From contig JAHDPL010000007.1 in the NCBI GenBank assembly GCA_018434355.1, positions 248,001 through 312,000 on the forward strand: a stretch of DNA of 64,000 nt, in the 5' to 3' direction. The notes beneath the pieces are model-generated. The model was not told the DNA's origin and ran no database searches. It saw nothing but the letters and a program-made list of their open reading frames with translations. Source of the stretch: Sporomusaceae bacterium. GTDB taxonomy: Bacteria > Bacillota > Negativicutes > UBA1444. Made by a program: the position numbers and the translations under genes. This document shows positions 17,654 through 28,442 of the stretch, in pieces (the stretch's first letter is position 1; every line of letters begins with the position of its first letter).

Positions 17654-18588
17654 CAGGCAAAAGGGTCGTTTTTATGGGAACGCCGGACTTTGCGGTCCCG
17701 TGTCTGGAAGCAATCGTCGCTGCCGGCTATGAAGTTTGCGGCGTCGTCAGCCAGCCGGACCGGCCAAAAGGTCGCGGCAAAAAACTTTGTCCATCGCCGG
17801 TTAAACAGGCGGCATTGCAAATGGGGCTTGAAGTGGTCACTGTAGAGCGGGTGAAAGACCCCGCCTTTTTGGTTCAGTTTGCGGCATGGCAGCCGGATGT
17901 CGCCGTCGTGGTGGCGTTTGGTCAGATATTGCCGGAGAGCGTGCTCAATACGCCCCGACATGGCTGTATCAATGTTCATGCTTCATTACTGCCGGCCTAC
18001 CGCGGCGCTGCGCCGATCCACCGGGCGATTCTCAATGGCGAATCACGCAGCGGCGTGACGACGATGCAGATGGACAAAGGCATGGATACCGGCGACATCC
18101 TGCTGATGGATGCAGTTGACATTCCAGCGGACATGACGCTGGGTGAACTGCACGATCTGCTTAGCGTTCGCGGCGCTGCCCTGATTGTTGAAACGCTGGC
18201 GCAAACCTTTGCCGGCACGCTGCGTCCTACGCCGCAAGATCCTGCCGTTGCCAGCTATGCACCAATGCTGGATCGGGGAATCGAACGGATTGACTGGACG
18301 AGGCCGGCCGCGCAGCTGCACAACCAGGTCCGCGGCCTCAATCCCTGGCCGGGCGCCTATTACATTTGCGACAACATTACGATGAAGCTCTGGCGCAGTA
18401 GGGTAAAACCGGCTGCAGGCCCGTTGGTCCCCGGCCGGATTCACTCGGCGACAGCCGAAGGCCTGGTGGTGGAAACCGGACAGGACTTGTTGGAACTATT
18501 GGAAGTCCAACCGGAGTGCAAGCGGCGGATGGGCGCCAAAGAATGTGCCTGTGGCTATTGTATGACTCCGGGCACGATACTGGAATAG
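17650..18588 (+). CDS. fmt: Methionyl-tRNA formyltransferase
   Basis: Formylates initiator Met-tRNA with 10-formyltetrahydrofolate. The N-terminal Rossmann-like domain starts [17 protein letters not shown]; the catalytic region shows [19 protein letters not shown] and the [11 protein letters not shown] loop. A C-terminal OB-like domain follows. At 312 residues it is full length. It overlaps def by four bases (ATGA) and is followed nine bases later by the DUF116 gene. Confidence 0.97.
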   Translation: MTGKRVVFMGTPDFAVPCLEAIVAAGYEVCGVVSQPDRPKGRGKKLCPSPVKQAALQMGLEVVTVERVKDPAFLVQFAAWQPDVAVVVAFGQILPESVLNTPRHGCINVHASLLPAYRGAAPIHRAILNGESRSGVTTMQMDKGMDTGDILLMDAVDIPADMTLGELHDLLSVRGAALIVETLAQTFAGTLRPTPQDPAVASYAPMLDRGIERIDWTRPAAQLHNQVRGLNPWPGAYYICDNITMKLWRSRVKPAAGPLVPGRIHSATAEGLVVETGQDLLELLEVQPECKRRMGAKECACGYCMTPGTILE

Positions 18589-18597
18589 GAGAGGTCT

Positions 18598-19383
18598 ATG
18601 CATCTGGAAATACCGGCCCGCCCCAAAAAACGACTATTTCTCGCCCTGATTCTTGCCAGCCTGCTGTTGGCCGTAGTTTCCACCTGGGGACTATGGTTTG
18701 TCAGCATTCCCGGCCTTGCCGATATCAGTCTTTATCTGCCGCTGATTCTTGGCTTGGTGATCGGCGTCATCGCGCTGGTCGCGATTGGCAGCGTGGTCGG
18801 CATTGTATTTGCGATTCTCGGTTTTCATACACCGCGCTTTTTTCTCGGACAAGCCTGGTCGGTGATCAACTTGCTGTTTCCGATGGCGATCCGCATGGGA
18901 AAATTGTTTGACATTGAAAAGGAAACTGTAGAACGTTCATTCATTGAAGTCAGCAATCATCTGGTGCGGCAAAAGTTGGTGCGGGTCAAGCCTGAACGGC
19001 TGTTGATCCTGACGCCTCACTGCATTCAGAAAGACACCTGTCCTCACAAAATCACCCGCGATGTGAAAAACTGCAAACGCTGCGGTCAATGTCAGGTGGA
19101 CGACCTGTTGAAGCTGACCGAACGTTATGGCGTGAATCTGGCGGTGGTCACCGGCGGCACCCTGGCCCGCAATGTGCTGAAGACGCTGAGACCGCAGGCT
19201 GTATTGGCGATTGCCTGCGAACGCGACCTGACCAGCGGGATTCAGGATGTGTTTCCGTTACCGGTGATCGGTATCCTGAACCAGCGGCCGTTTGGTCCCT
19301 GTTGCAACACCAAGGTGGATATCGAACGGGTCGAGAAGTTATTGCAGGACATGGTGGAACTGCGGGAAGAAGTGGCCTCATGA
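18598..19383 (+). CDS. DUF116 membrane-anchored protein with Cys-rich domain
   Basis: A 261-residue protein with two N-terminal membrane segments (about 15-40 and 45-75). A cytoplasmic DUF116 domain follows, rich in Cys: CIQKDTCPHKI, CKRCGQCQVDD and the late FGPCCNTKVD. The Cys pattern suggests metal or Fe-S binding, but the family's function is not established. It sits between fmt and rsmB, where DUF116 genes are often found in Bacillota. ATG 18598 follows AGGAGAGG. Its stop overlaps the rsmB start (ATGA). Confidence 0.85.
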   Translation: MHLEIPARPKKRLFLALILASLLLAVVSTWGLWFVSIPGLADISLYLPLILGLVIGVIALVAIGSVVGIVFAILGFHTPRFFLGQAWSVINLLFPMAIRMGKLFDIEKETVERSFIEVSNHLVRQKLVRVKPERLLILTPHCIQKDTCPHKITRDVKNCKRCGQCQVDDLLKLTERYGVNLAVVTGGTLARNVLKTLRPQAVLAIACERDLTSGIQDVFPLPVIGILNQRPFGPCCNTKVDIERVEKLLQDMVELREEVAS

Positions 19384-20732
19384 GCGAAAAAAACAATAAT
19401 TCTGCCCGGGCGTTGGCATTTTTTGTGTTGCAGGACGTATTCGGCGACATGGCTTATGCCAATATCGCCATGTCCAAACGTCTGAATGAGGCGGCGCTAT
19501 CGCCGGTCGACCGGCGTTTTGCCACAGAACTGGTGTATGGGACGATCAAGGCGTGCGCTACGCTGGATTGGATGCTGGGCCATTACATCAAAAAACCGCT
19601 CAATCAGACGGATCCATTGGTTGTCAATATCCTGCGGCTGGGGATGTACCAGTTGCAGTTCCTGGACAAAGTCCCGCCGTCGGCAGCTGTGAACGAAGCG
19701 GTCAACCTGGCGAAAAAATACGCCCATCCCGGCGTCAGCGGATTTGTGAATGCGGTGCTGCGATCGGTGATTCGCGAACCGGAGCGGATTCGCTATCCGA
19801 ATATCGAAAAAGATCCGGTGCGTGGCATCGCCCTTCGTGAATGCCATCCGGAATGGCTGGTCAGACGCTGGCTAAAACAGATCGGTCCGGAAGAAACGCT
19901 GGCGCTGTGCCGGTTTAACAACAGCCAACCGCCACTGTCGCTACGGACCAACACGCTTAAACAATCGCGTGATGAATTGTTGGCAAAACTGTTGGCTGCA
20001 AACGCCGAAGCCGAGCTTTCGACACTTGCGCCCGAGGGAATTGTTTGCCGACGGCTTGGTGACGAACCATTGCAATTTATCCGGCTGGGTTTGTGTCAGG
20101 CCCAGGATGAAAGCTCGATGCTGGTGGCCCATGTGGTTGCGCCACAGCCGGGGGAAACGGTGATTGACGCCTGTGCTGCCCCGGGTGGCAAAAGCACTCA
20201 TCTGGCCACGCTGATGCAGAACCGCGGGCGGATTCTGGCCGTCGATATCCATGCGCACAAAATTCAGTTGATCGAAGATAATCAGCGCCGGCTCGGTCTG
20301 TCGATCATTGAGGCGAAACAAATGGACGCCACGCAACTGCACCAGACAATGGCCGAGCAGGCGGACCGGGTGCTGGTCGATGCCCCCTGTTCGGGACTTG
20401 GCGTGTTGCGGCGCAGACCGGATGCCCGCTGGCGCAAGGAAGATTCGCTGCAGGGATTGCCGCCGCTGCAAAAAGCGATTCTGGCCAGTGCGGCCCAATG
20501 CGTCAAACCAGGCGGCGTCCTGGTGTATAGCACTTGTACGTTGGAACCGGCGGAAAATGAGGCGATTGTCAGCGGCTTCCTGGCGGAGAATCCCCGGTTT
20601 GTTCTGGATGAAACCGGCAGCTACCTGCCGACGCCGCGCACGGAAAAGATGATAACGCTCTGGCCCCAGCGCGATGGAACCGATGGGTTTTTCATCGCCA
20701 GAATGGTGCGCAAAGCGGAAGGTGAGAAATAA
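19380..20732 (+). CDS. rsmB: 16S rRNA (cytosine-967-C5) methyltransferase
   Basis: RsmB methylates C967 of 16S rRNA using SAM. The N-terminal NusB-like helical domain (about 1-140) contains VDRRFATELVYGTI. The C-terminal methyltransferase has the SAM site DACAAPGGKSTHLA, the catalytic VDAPCSGLGVLRRRPD and the second catalytic Cys in VYSTCTLEPAENE. ATG 19380 (450 residues) overlaps the DUF116 stop. An in-frame extension back to 19089 merely re-reads DUF116. It shares one base with rlmN (TAATG). Confidence 0.95.
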   Translation: MSEKNNNSARALAFFVLQDVFGDMAYANIAMSKRLNEAALSPVDRRFATELVYGTIKACATLDWMLGHYIKKPLNQTDPLVVNILRLGMYQLQFLDKVPPSAAVNEAVNLAKKYAHPGVSGFVNAVLRSVIREPERIRYPNIEKDPVRGIALRECHPEWLVRRWLKQIGPEETLALCRFNNSQPPLSLRTNTLKQSRDELLAKLLAANAEAELSTLAPEGIVCRRLGDEPLQFIRLGLCQAQDESSMLVAHVVAPQPGETVIDACAAPGGKSTHLATLMQNRGRILAVDIHAHKIQLIEDNQRRLGLSIIEAKQMDATQLHQTMAEQADRVLVDAPCSGLGVLRRRPDARWRKEDSLQGLPPLQKAILASAAQCVKPGGVLVYSTCTLEPAENEAIVSGFLAENPRFVLDETGSYLPTPRTEKMITLWPQRDGTDGFFIARMVRKAEGEK

Positions 20733-21775
20733 TGACCGAGAATATATACGGGCTGTTTGCATCAGAAATCGGCGAAAATTTTGTCCGGATCGGCGTGGAA
20801 AAATTCCGCGCATCGCAGGTTGCCGATTGGATGTATAAACGGGGAGTTTACGATTTCAACCAGATGAGCAACTTGTCAGCAGGGCTGCGAACCAAACTGC
20901 GCGGCAACTTTTCGATTGATTTTCCCGAAGAACAGACGGCAAAGCAATCAGCTGACGGCAAAACGCTAAAATCGCTGCTGCGTTTTGACGACGGTGAAGC
21001 GGTCGAGACCGTTTTGATGCGTCAACCTTATGGCAACAGCGTTTGCGTCTCCAGCCAGGTCGGTTGCGCGATGGGCTGCAAGTTTTGCGCTTCTACGCTG
21101 GCCGGTCTGGAGCGTAATTTGACAGGCGGAGAAATGCTGGCGCAAGTGCAACACGCGCAAAAAAAACTGCCGGAAGGACAAAGGGTTTCGTCGGTTGTGA
21201 TCATGGGTGGTGGCGAACCATTGGCCAATCTTGACGAAGTGCTGCGTTTCATGCGGCTGTGCCACGAACCGTCGATTCTCGACATGGGTTATCGTTCGTT
21301 CACCGTCTCTACCTGTGGTCTGGTGCCGGGCATACGGCGTCTGCAAGAGGCGGGGCTGCCTGTTACTTTGTCGATTTCGCTGCATGCGCCGAATGATGAA
21401 ATCCGTTCCCGGCTGATGCCGATCAATCGCAAATATCCGATGGCGGAGTTAATGGGTGCGGCCTATGAATATGCGCTGGTCACCAAACGTCGCGTCACCT
21501 ATGAATATGCCATGATCAACAATGTCAACGACAGTCCGGAACATGCCAGGGAACTGGCGAATCTGCTGCGCGGCAAGCTGGCTGCCGTCAATCTGATTCC
21601 GTTGAATCCGGTGCCGGAGAGTGGTCTGGAGCGGTCGACGCCGGAACGGATCGAGCGGTTTGAAGAAATGCTGAAAGTGCGCCGAATTACCGTGACCGTC
21701 CGGCGCGAAATGGGCGCTGATATCGACGCGGCCTGCGGCCAGCTGCGTAATAGCCATCAAAAAGGAGGATTCTGA
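20732..21775 (+). CDS. rlmN: Dual-specificity 23S rRNA/tRNA adenine-C2 methyltransferase (radical SAM)
   Basis: RlmN methylates A2503 of 23S rRNA and A37 of some tRNAs by radical SAM chemistry. The 347-residue protein has the cluster motif CAMGCKFC, the SAM region VVIMGGGEPLANL and the C-terminal catalytic Cys in AACGQLRNS. The other mechanistic Cys region is STCGLVPGIRRLQ. As a radical SAM enzyme it needs an intact Fe-S cluster, in keeping with an anaerobe. It overlaps both neighbours by one base. Confidence 0.95.
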   Translation: MTENIYGLFASEIGENFVRIGVEKFRASQVADWMYKRGVYDFNQMSNLSAGLRTKLRGNFSIDFPEEQTAKQSADGKTLKSLLRFDDGEAVETVLMRQPYGNSVCVSSQVGCAMGCKFCASTLAGLERNLTGGEMLAQVQHAQKKLPEGQRVSSVVIMGGGEPLANLDEVLRFMRLCHEPSILDMGYRSFTVSTCGLVPGIRRLQEAGLPVTLSISLHAPNDEIRSRLMPINRKYPMAELMGAAYEYALVTKRRVTYEYAMINNVNDSPEHARELANLLRGKLAAVNLIPLNPVPESGLERSTPERIERFEEMLKVRRITVTVRREMGADIDAACGQLRNSHQKGGF

Positions 21776-23622
21776 TGAACCCGAACGGTTTGCTTGACGA
21801 CCGTTATCGTTTGTTGGAACGTATCGGCGGCGGCGGCATGGCGGAAGTGTTTCTGGCCGAGGATGTGCTGCTGACGCGCCAGGTAGCTGTAAAACTGCTA
21901 CGGGCCCAGTTTACCGGCGACGAGGATTTTGTCGCCAAATTCCGTCAGGAAGCTCGCGCTGCGGCCCGGCTATCTCATCCGAACATCGTGAGTATTTATG
22001 ATGTAGGCTGTGAAGCCGATACCCATTACATCGTGATGGAATATGTGCCCGGTGAGACTCTGAAAGAATGTATCAAGCGGCAGGGCAGGCTGCCTGCGGC
22101 CGTTGCAGTCGAATATGCCGTTCAGATAGCCTCTGCGTTGAAACATGCGCACGACAATCAGATTGTGCACTGTGATATCAAGCCGCACAATATTCTGATT
22201 CACCGTGACGGAACCGCCAAAGTGACCGACTTTGGCATCGCTCGGGCCGTTTCGTCTCAGACGACCACGCAAGTGGCCGGAGTATTGGGCTCGGTCCACT
22301 ATCTGTCACCGGAGCAGGCTCGTGGTTATGGTGTGGATTCGCAATCCGACATCTATTCGCTGGGCGTCGTCCTCTACGAAATGTTGGCTGGCACGCCGCC
22401 ATTTGATGGGAATTCGCCGATTTCGATCGCGATGAAGCATATTCAGGAAGAACCTCGCCCGCTGAAGGAACTGCGACCGGAACTGCCGGCGCAGCTGGTC
22501 GGATTGGTCGGCAAAGCGATGGCCAAAAAACCGGAAGCGCGGCAAGAATCGGCCCGTGTCTTTTTGCAGGAAGCAGAATTGGCGGCAAAACAACTTGCCG
22601 GGCCTGCTGAAGAGATGACCTCGCAACACACGCAGCAACCCTTGCCGGAAAAACCGTCAAAGCCGGCGCATCGCCGCTGGATCGGTAAGATTAAGCAGTT
22701 GCCCCGCTGGAGTTGGGGGCTGGTCGGATTGTTGCTGGTCAGTTTTCTGCTCGGTCAGATCCTTGCCGATGGAGGATTGGGCGGCGGCAAAGAAGTCATG
22801 GTGCAGGACGTGATAGGCAAACCGGCGGAAACGGCCCGTTCGTTGCTGCTGAACGACCAGTTGAAGGTTCAGATTACCGAGGCGTTTGATGAGCGGGTTG
22901 CGGCCGGCTATGTGATTTCGCAGCAACCGCGTGGCGGCCAGGTCGTCAAAGAGCATCGCGTGGTGCAAATCGTGGTCAGCAAAGGGCAGGACGTTGCCTT
23001 GATTCCAGACTTGAAGGGGTTGCCGCGTCGGGAAGCGGAAGCGAGGATTCGCAGCGCCGGCTTGAAGGTCGGATTAATTACCGAGGAATTTTCGGCTGAT
23101 GTGAAGCCTGAACTGGTTGTCAGTCAGAACCCTCGCCCGCCGGGACAGGTCGCCAAAGGCGTATTGGTCGATATCGTGCTGAGCAAGGGAAAAAGCCCGC
23201 AGCAAGTCACCATGCCTGATTTTCAGGGGCAAAATCTGCAAAGCGCATTGGCGAGAATAGAAGCGTTGAAACTGCGTGTCGGCACGATTCGTGAGACGGT
23301 GAACGCCCGATTTTCGCCTGGTTCGATCAGTGGACAGGCGCCAGCCGCCGGTAGCCAGGTTTACGAGGGGACCACAGTCGACCTGGAACTGGTAAAAAGC
23401 GATGCAGGCATTCCTAAAAGAGCCCGCATCCAGTTCGTCGTGCCGGAAGGTCCGATTCGGCAGACATGCAAAATCCTGGTTGAAGATTCTACCGGAATCC
23501 GTACTGCATATGAAGGAGTCCATAAACCTGGCGAGCGGATAGAAAAACTTGTCGAAGGAACCGGCGAAATGACGATCCGTATTCTTGCCAACAACAAACT
23601 GATTCAGGAACAGACTTTTTAG
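21775..23622 (+). CDS. pknB: Membrane Ser/Thr protein kinase with three PASTA domains
   Basis: A PknB/PrkC-type kinase that senses cell-wall fragments. The kinase domain (about 10-270) has GGGGMAEVF, VAVKLL, catalytic HCDIKPHN (Asp 134; Cys instead of the usual Arg of HRD) and DFGIAR. A single membrane segment lies at about 312-333. Three PASTA repeats follow (about 341-405, 406-475, 477-543), then a C-terminal beta-rich tail of about 70 residues. The PP2C phosphatase gene that usually lies between rlmN and pknB is missing: the two genes overlap by one base. Confidence 0.94.
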   Translation: MNPNGLLDDRYRLLERIGGGGMAEVFLAEDVLLTRQVAVKLLRAQFTGDEDFVAKFRQEARAAARLSHPNIVSIYDVGCEADTHYIVMEYVPGETLKECIKRQGRLPAAVAVEYAVQIASALKHAHDNQIVHCDIKPHNILIHRDGTAKVTDFGIARAVSSQTTTQVAGVLGSVHYLSPEQARGYGVDSQSDIYSLGVVLYEMLAGTPPFDGNSPISIAMKHIQEEPRPLKELRPELPAQLVGLVGKAMAKKPEARQESARVFLQEAELAAKQLAGPAEEMTSQHTQQPLPEKPSKPAHRRWIGKIKQLPRWSWGLVGLLLVSFLLGQILADGGLGGGKEVMVQDVIGKPAETARSLLLNDQLKVQITEAFDERVAAGYVISQQPRGGQVVKEHRVVQIVVSKGQDVALIPDLKGLPRREAEARIRSAGLKVGLITEEFSADVKPELVVSQNPRPPGQVAKGVLVDIVLSKGKSPQQVTMPDFQGQNLQSALARIEALKLRVGTIRETVNARFSPGSISGQAPAAGSQVYEGTTVDLELVKSDAGIPKRARIQFVVPEGPIRQTCKILVEDSTGIRTAYEGVHKPGERIEKLVEGTGEMTIRILANNKLIQEQTF

Positions 23623-23625
23623 CTG

Positions 23626-24513
23626 ATGGAAAAGAACGGATTAAACGGCGTGGTCATACGGGCAACCAGCGGCTTTTATTATGTGCAAAGCGGTACGCAT
23701 GTCATCGCCTGCAAACTGCGCGGACGGATGAAACAGAATCGCTATTCCGTCTGTGTAGGCGACCGTGTCCAGTTTGTACCGACCGGTGAAGCTGTCGGCG
23801 CCATCGAACAGGTGTTGCCGCGCGAGTCTTTTTTGAAACGTCCCGAGGTCGCTAATGTCAACCAGGCGATTCTGACCTTTTCGGCAAGCCATCCGCAGAT
23901 TGATTTCGGTCTGGTCGACCGGTTCATGGTATTGGCGGAGTTGTCGGAAATACCGGCTATTCTCTGCATCAATAAAGTTGACATGGCAAATCCCGACGAT
24001 TTGCAGTCAATGCTGGAGATATACCGACAGATGGGTTATCCGGTTTTGTTGGTTTCAGCAAAAACCGGCCAAGGCGTCGTGGATTTGCAAAAAGTCCTTT
24101 ATGACAAGGTCAGCGTGTTTGCCGGACCTTCCGGTGTGGGAAAATCTTCTTTGCTGAATACGATTGAACCAGGTCTGCGTTTGACAACAGGCGAACTCAG
24201 TCAAAAAATCGGACGCGGCAAGCATACGACCCGGGTCGCCGAACTGTTACCGCTATCGGGCGGCGGATTCGTGGTGGATACACCCGGTTTCAGTTTTACC
24301 GAATTCATCGAAATGAATCCGGAGGATTTGCGTTTCCAGTACCGGGAGTTTCGCGACAAACTGGCAGATTGCCACTTTTCTTCCTGCATCCACCAAAAGG
24401 AACCGCAATGCGCGGTGAAAGCCGCGGTGAATGCAGGGCTGATCGCTGCCTCCCGCTATGAATCCTACAGCGAATTGTTGCTGGAAATCCAACAGACCAA
24501 GAGGAGGTTCTAA
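23626..24513 (+). CDS. rsgA: Ribosome small-subunit-dependent GTPase A
   Basis: RsgA is a late 30S assembly GTPase. It has an N-terminal OB fold (residues about 1-70), a circularly permuted GTPase domain (INKVD as G4 before the P-loop GPSGVGKSSLLN; DTPGFS as G3) and a C-terminal zinc region CHFSSCIHQKEPQCAVK. The 295-residue length is normal. It follows pknB by three bases and precedes rpe, the standard Bacillota order; PASTA kinases are known to phosphorylate RsgA in some species. Confidence 0.96.
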   Translation: MEKNGLNGVVIRATSGFYYVQSGTHVIACKLRGRMKQNRYSVCVGDRVQFVPTGEAVGAIEQVLPRESFLKRPEVANVNQAILTFSASHPQIDFGLVDRFMVLAELSEIPAILCINKVDMANPDDLQSMLEIYRQMGYPVLLVSAKTGQGVVDLQKVLYDKVSVFAGPSGVGKSSLLNTIEPGLRLTTGELSQKIGRGKHTTRVAELLPLSGGGFVVDTPGFSFTEFIEMNPEDLRFQYREFRDKLADCHFSSCIHQKEPQCAVKAAVNAGLIAASRYESYSELLLEIQQTKRRF

Positions 24514-24515
24514 GT

Positions 24516-25166
24516 TTGGCTTTATTGGCTCCGTCACTATTATCCGCCGATTTTGTCCGATTGGCTGAAGACATCGCCCGAGTGGAAGCGGCCGGTGCGG
24601 ACTGGTTGCATCTTGACATCATGGACGGTCATTTTGTGCCCAACCTTACCTTCGGTCCACCGATTGTCGCGGCAATCCGCAAGATTAGCAAACTGCCGCT
24701 GGACGTTCATCTGATGGTGACCAACCCGGCGGCGCTGGTCGAACAATTTGCCGAGGCTGGCGCCGATTATCTGACGGTGCATGTGGAAACCGAGCCGCAT
24801 CTGCATCGTTTGGTCAACAGAATCCGCGAACTGGGAGTAAAACCGGCCGTGACCTTAAATCCGGCGACATCAGTTGATCTGCTTGATGAAATCCTTGATG
24901 AAGTCGATATGGTGCTGGTAATGAGCGTAAATCCCGGCTTTGGCGGTCAGAAGTTTATCCCAGCTTCGCTGGACAAGATTCGGCGGCTCAGACAAAAATT
25001 GAAAAGGCTTGATCGTCAGGTGTTGATCGAAGTCGACGGCGGGGTGAATCAGGCGACAGCGCCGCAACTGATCGAGGCCGGCGTGGATGTGTTGGTCGCC
25101 GGATCGGCTGTATTTGGCAGCGACGATATGAAAATGACAATCGCTGCACTGAAACAGGCGCATTAA
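24516..25166 (+). CDS. rpe: Ribulose-phosphate 3-epimerase
   Basis: Interconverts ribulose-5-phosphate and xylulose-5-phosphate. The TIM-barrel signatures are present: APSLLSADF, WLHLDIMDGHFVPNLTFGP, VHLMVTNP, MSVNPGFGGQKF and EVDGGVN. The start is TTG 24516, with AGGAGG in the end of rsgA ahead of it. At 216 residues it is full length. It closes the priA-rpe run; the next promoter and FMN riboswitch begin just after its stop. Confidence 0.96.
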   Translation: MALLAPSLLSADFVRLAEDIARVEAAGADWLHLDIMDGHFVPNLTFGPPIVAAIRKISKLPLDVHLMVTNPAALVEQFAEAGADYLTVHVETEPHLHRLVNRIRELGVKPAVTLNPATSVDLLDEILDEVDMVLVMSVNPGFGGQKFIPASLDKIRRLRQKLKRLDRQVLIEVDGGVNQATAPQLIEAGVDVLVAGSAVFGSDDMKMTIAALKQAH

Positions 25167-25170
25167 GCAC

Positions 25171-25199
25171 TTGCATTTCTTGGGATTCGGTGCTATTCT
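25171..25199 (+). promoter_or_regulatory. Predicted promoter for the riboflavin operon
   Basis: TTGCAT (25171-25176) and TATTCT (25194-25199) are separated by 17 bases, placing the transcript start near 25206, about 20 bases before the FMN aptamer. Confidence 0.5.
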
Positions 25200-25226
25200 A
25201 TTAGTGGATGAAAATTGAATATTGGC

Positions 25227-25351
25227 CTTTGGGGCATGGTGAGAAAGAGTGATCTTTCGATTCCTGACCGGCGGTATAGCCCGCGAGCCGAGAGGTTGAT
25301 CCGGTGTAGATTCCGGAGCCGACAGTATAGTCTGGATGGGAAAAGGCAAAG
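25227..25351 (+). promoter_or_regulatory. FMN riboswitch (RFN element)
   Basis: Conserved RFN blocks in order: GGGGCATGGTGA, CCTGACCGGCGGTATAGCCC, GCGAGCC, the GATCCGGTGTAGATTCCGG arm, GCCGACAGTATAGTCTGGAT and GGGA. Helix P1 forms between CTTTG (25227-25231) and CAAAG (25347-25351). It controls ribD-ribE-ribBA-ribH, shutting the operon down when FMN is abundant. Confidence 0.96.
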
Positions 25352-25390
25352 AACAGGCCTGTTATGGGTCTATGTTCACGTGGTTTACGT

Positions 25391-25424
25391 GTCCCAAAGA
25401 TTTATCTTTGGGACTTTTGTTTTC
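25391..25424 (+). terminator. Terminator of the FMN riboswitch
   Basis: TCCCAAAGA (25392-25400) pairs with TCTTTGGGA (25405-25413) around a TTTA loop, followed by a T-rich run. It lies between the aptamer and ribD, so it is the switch for premature termination. Confidence 0.9.
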
Positions 25425-25435
25425 AGGAGGCATTT

Positions 25436-26581
25436 ATGGATCAACGACAGATTGATGAGCAATACATGCGGCAGGCGCTGCAATTGGCCCGCCAGGGAAG
25501 GGGGCGTACCAGCCCCAATCCGGTTGTCGGCGCGGTAATCGTCAGCGAAGACCGGATTGTCGGGCGCGGCTGGCATCAAAAAGCCGGCACTGCCCATGCC
25601 GAGATCCATGCCTTGACAGAAGCTGGTAGCGCAGCAAAAAATGCAACAATATATGTTACGTTAGAACCGTGCTGCCATCATGGCAGGACCGGGCCTTGCA
25701 CCGAAGCGATTTTGGCGGCAGGAATCCGGCGGGTCGTGGTGGCGATGACCGATCCCAATCCCTTGGTTGCCGGCTGCGGCATCGGCGTGCTGCGAGAGCG
25801 GGGCCTAACGGTGGATACGGGAGTACTGGCGGATGAGTCGGCCCAGCTCAATGCAGCGTTTATCAAGTGGATCAGTTGCAAGTTGCCGTTTGTAACGTTG
25901 AAAAACGGCATCAGCCTGGATGGGAAGATTGCCACGCAGTCCGGCGATTCACGCTGGATTACCGGGCCAGAGTCGCGACTGGAAGTTCACCGGATGCGTG
26001 ACGTGTCTGATGCGATCATTACGGGGATCGGCACAGTATTAGCCGACGACCCGGAGTTGACGACCCGGCTGCCGGAAGGCGGACGCTCGCCGGTGCGAGT
26101 GGTGCTTGACCGATTGGCCCGCACGCCGCTGGAGGCAAAAATTCTTAATGTACAGGCCGCTCCGACGATGATATTCGTTTCTGAAGCCGCGCCGCTGAAT
26201 CGGCGCGAAGCGCTGGCGGAAACTGGCGCGGAAGTAGTGATAGCGCCCGAACTGGACGGCCTGCTTGACTTGTCTTTCGTATTAAGCGAACTGGGTCAGC
26301 GCTGCCTGACCAACGTGATGGTAGAGGCCGGCGGCACTCTCAACAGCGCGTTCCTGTTCGGCAACTATGTCGATAAAGTCGTTATGTTCATCGCCCCGAA
26401 AATTATCGGCGGCAGCGGCGCACCCGGTCCATACGGCGGCAGCGGTTGCGAACTGTTGTCGGGGGCTGTGGAATTGGAAGATTTGGTTGTGCGGCAGCTG
26501 GGCGGCGACCTGATGGTCGAGGGATTTGTAAAACGGAGGGAAAGCCGGGATGTTTACAGGACTTGTCGAGGAATTGGGTAA
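25436..26581 (+). CDS. ribD: Bifunctional riboflavin pyrimidine deaminase/reductase
   Basis: RibD performs the deamination and side-chain reduction steps after GTP ring opening. The N-terminal deaminase (about 1-145) has the zinc motifs HAEIHAL and PCCHHGRTGPC. The C-terminal reductase (about 146-370) has KNGISLDGKIATQSGDSRWI and VMVEAGGTLNSAFL. I use ATG 25436 after AGGAGG (381 residues); the frame opens earlier, inside the riboswitch, but that is leader. Its end overlaps ribE by 32 bases. Confidence 0.95.
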   Translation: MDQRQIDEQYMRQALQLARQGRGRTSPNPVVGAVIVSEDRIVGRGWHQKAGTAHAEIHALTEAGSAAKNATIYVTLEPCCHHGRTGPCTEAILAAGIRRVVVAMTDPNPLVAGCGIGVLRERGLTVDTGVLADESAQLNAAFIKWISCKLPFVTLKNGISLDGKIATQSGDSRWITGPESRLEVHRMRDVSDAIITGIGTVLADDPELTTRLPEGGRSPVRVVLDRLARTPLEAKILNVQAAPTMIFVSEAAPLNRREALAETGAEVVIAPELDGLLDLSFVLSELGQRCLTNVMVEAGGTLNSAFLFGNYVDKVVMFIAPKIIGGSGAPGPYGGSGCELLSGAVELEDLVVRQLGGDLMVEGFVKRRESRDVYRTCRGIG

Positions 26582-27206
26582 GATTCGTGCGCTGGCGCGC
26601 GGTGCGCATTCGATCCGGTTGACGATCGCCGCGCAGAAGGTGTTGCAGGACGTAAAGCTGGGCGACAGTATCGCCGTGGACGGCGCTTGTCTGACTGTCG
26701 TCGAATTCAGCGCCGCTTCGTTTACGGTGGATGTAATGCCGGAAACCTTTGATCGCACTACGTTGTCGATGAAAAAAGCCGGGGATGCCGTGAATCTTGA
26801 GCGGACGCTCAGGGTTGGCGATCGGTTGGGCGGTCATATCGTCAGTGGGCATGTCGATGCCGTAGCCACGTTGGTTTCGGTCACGCCGCGCGATAACGCC
26901 AACATCCTGCGGGTGCAACTGCCGCAGCATCTGGCGCCGTTCTTGATTCCGCAGGGGTCGGTCGCGGTGGACGGAGTCAGTCTGACTGTCGTGGACTGCG
27001 GTGACGACTGGTTCGAGGTATCGCTGATTCCGCATACCTGGGATGTGACGGTGTTGTCCGGCAAACGAGCCGGCGACAAGGTCAATGTGGAAACTGATGT
27101 TTTGGGCAAGTACATTCTGCGGATGGCAGAGATCAAATCACGTGATACGGCAGGCAAAAAACCGATTGGCGCCGATTTTTTGGCGCAACACGGTTTTCTG
27201 GATTAG
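26550..27206 (+). CDS. ribE: Riboflavin synthase, alpha subunit
   Basis: Dismutates two lumazines into riboflavin. The 218-residue protein is the usual internal duplication of two lumazine-binding barrels: the first starts [10 protein letters not shown] and has [10 protein letters not shown]; the second has [12 protein letters not shown] and [23 protein letters not shown]. It starts inside the end of ribD behind ACGGAGGG, and ribBA follows 15 bases later. Confidence 0.96.
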   Translation: MFTGLVEELGKIRALARGAHSIRLTIAAQKVLQDVKLGDSIAVDGACLTVVEFSAASFTVDVMPETFDRTTLSMKKAGDAVNLERTLRVGDRLGGHIVSGHVDAVATLVSVTPRDNANILRVQLPQHLAPFLIPQGSVAVDGVSLTVVDCGDDWFEVSLIPHTWDVTVLSGKRAGDKVNVETDVLGKYILRMAEIKSRDTAGKKPIGADFLAQHGFLD

Positions 27207-27221
27207 AAAGGGGAGAAAAAA

Positions 27222-28438
<1,217 letters not shown>

Positions 28439-28442
<4 letters not shown>

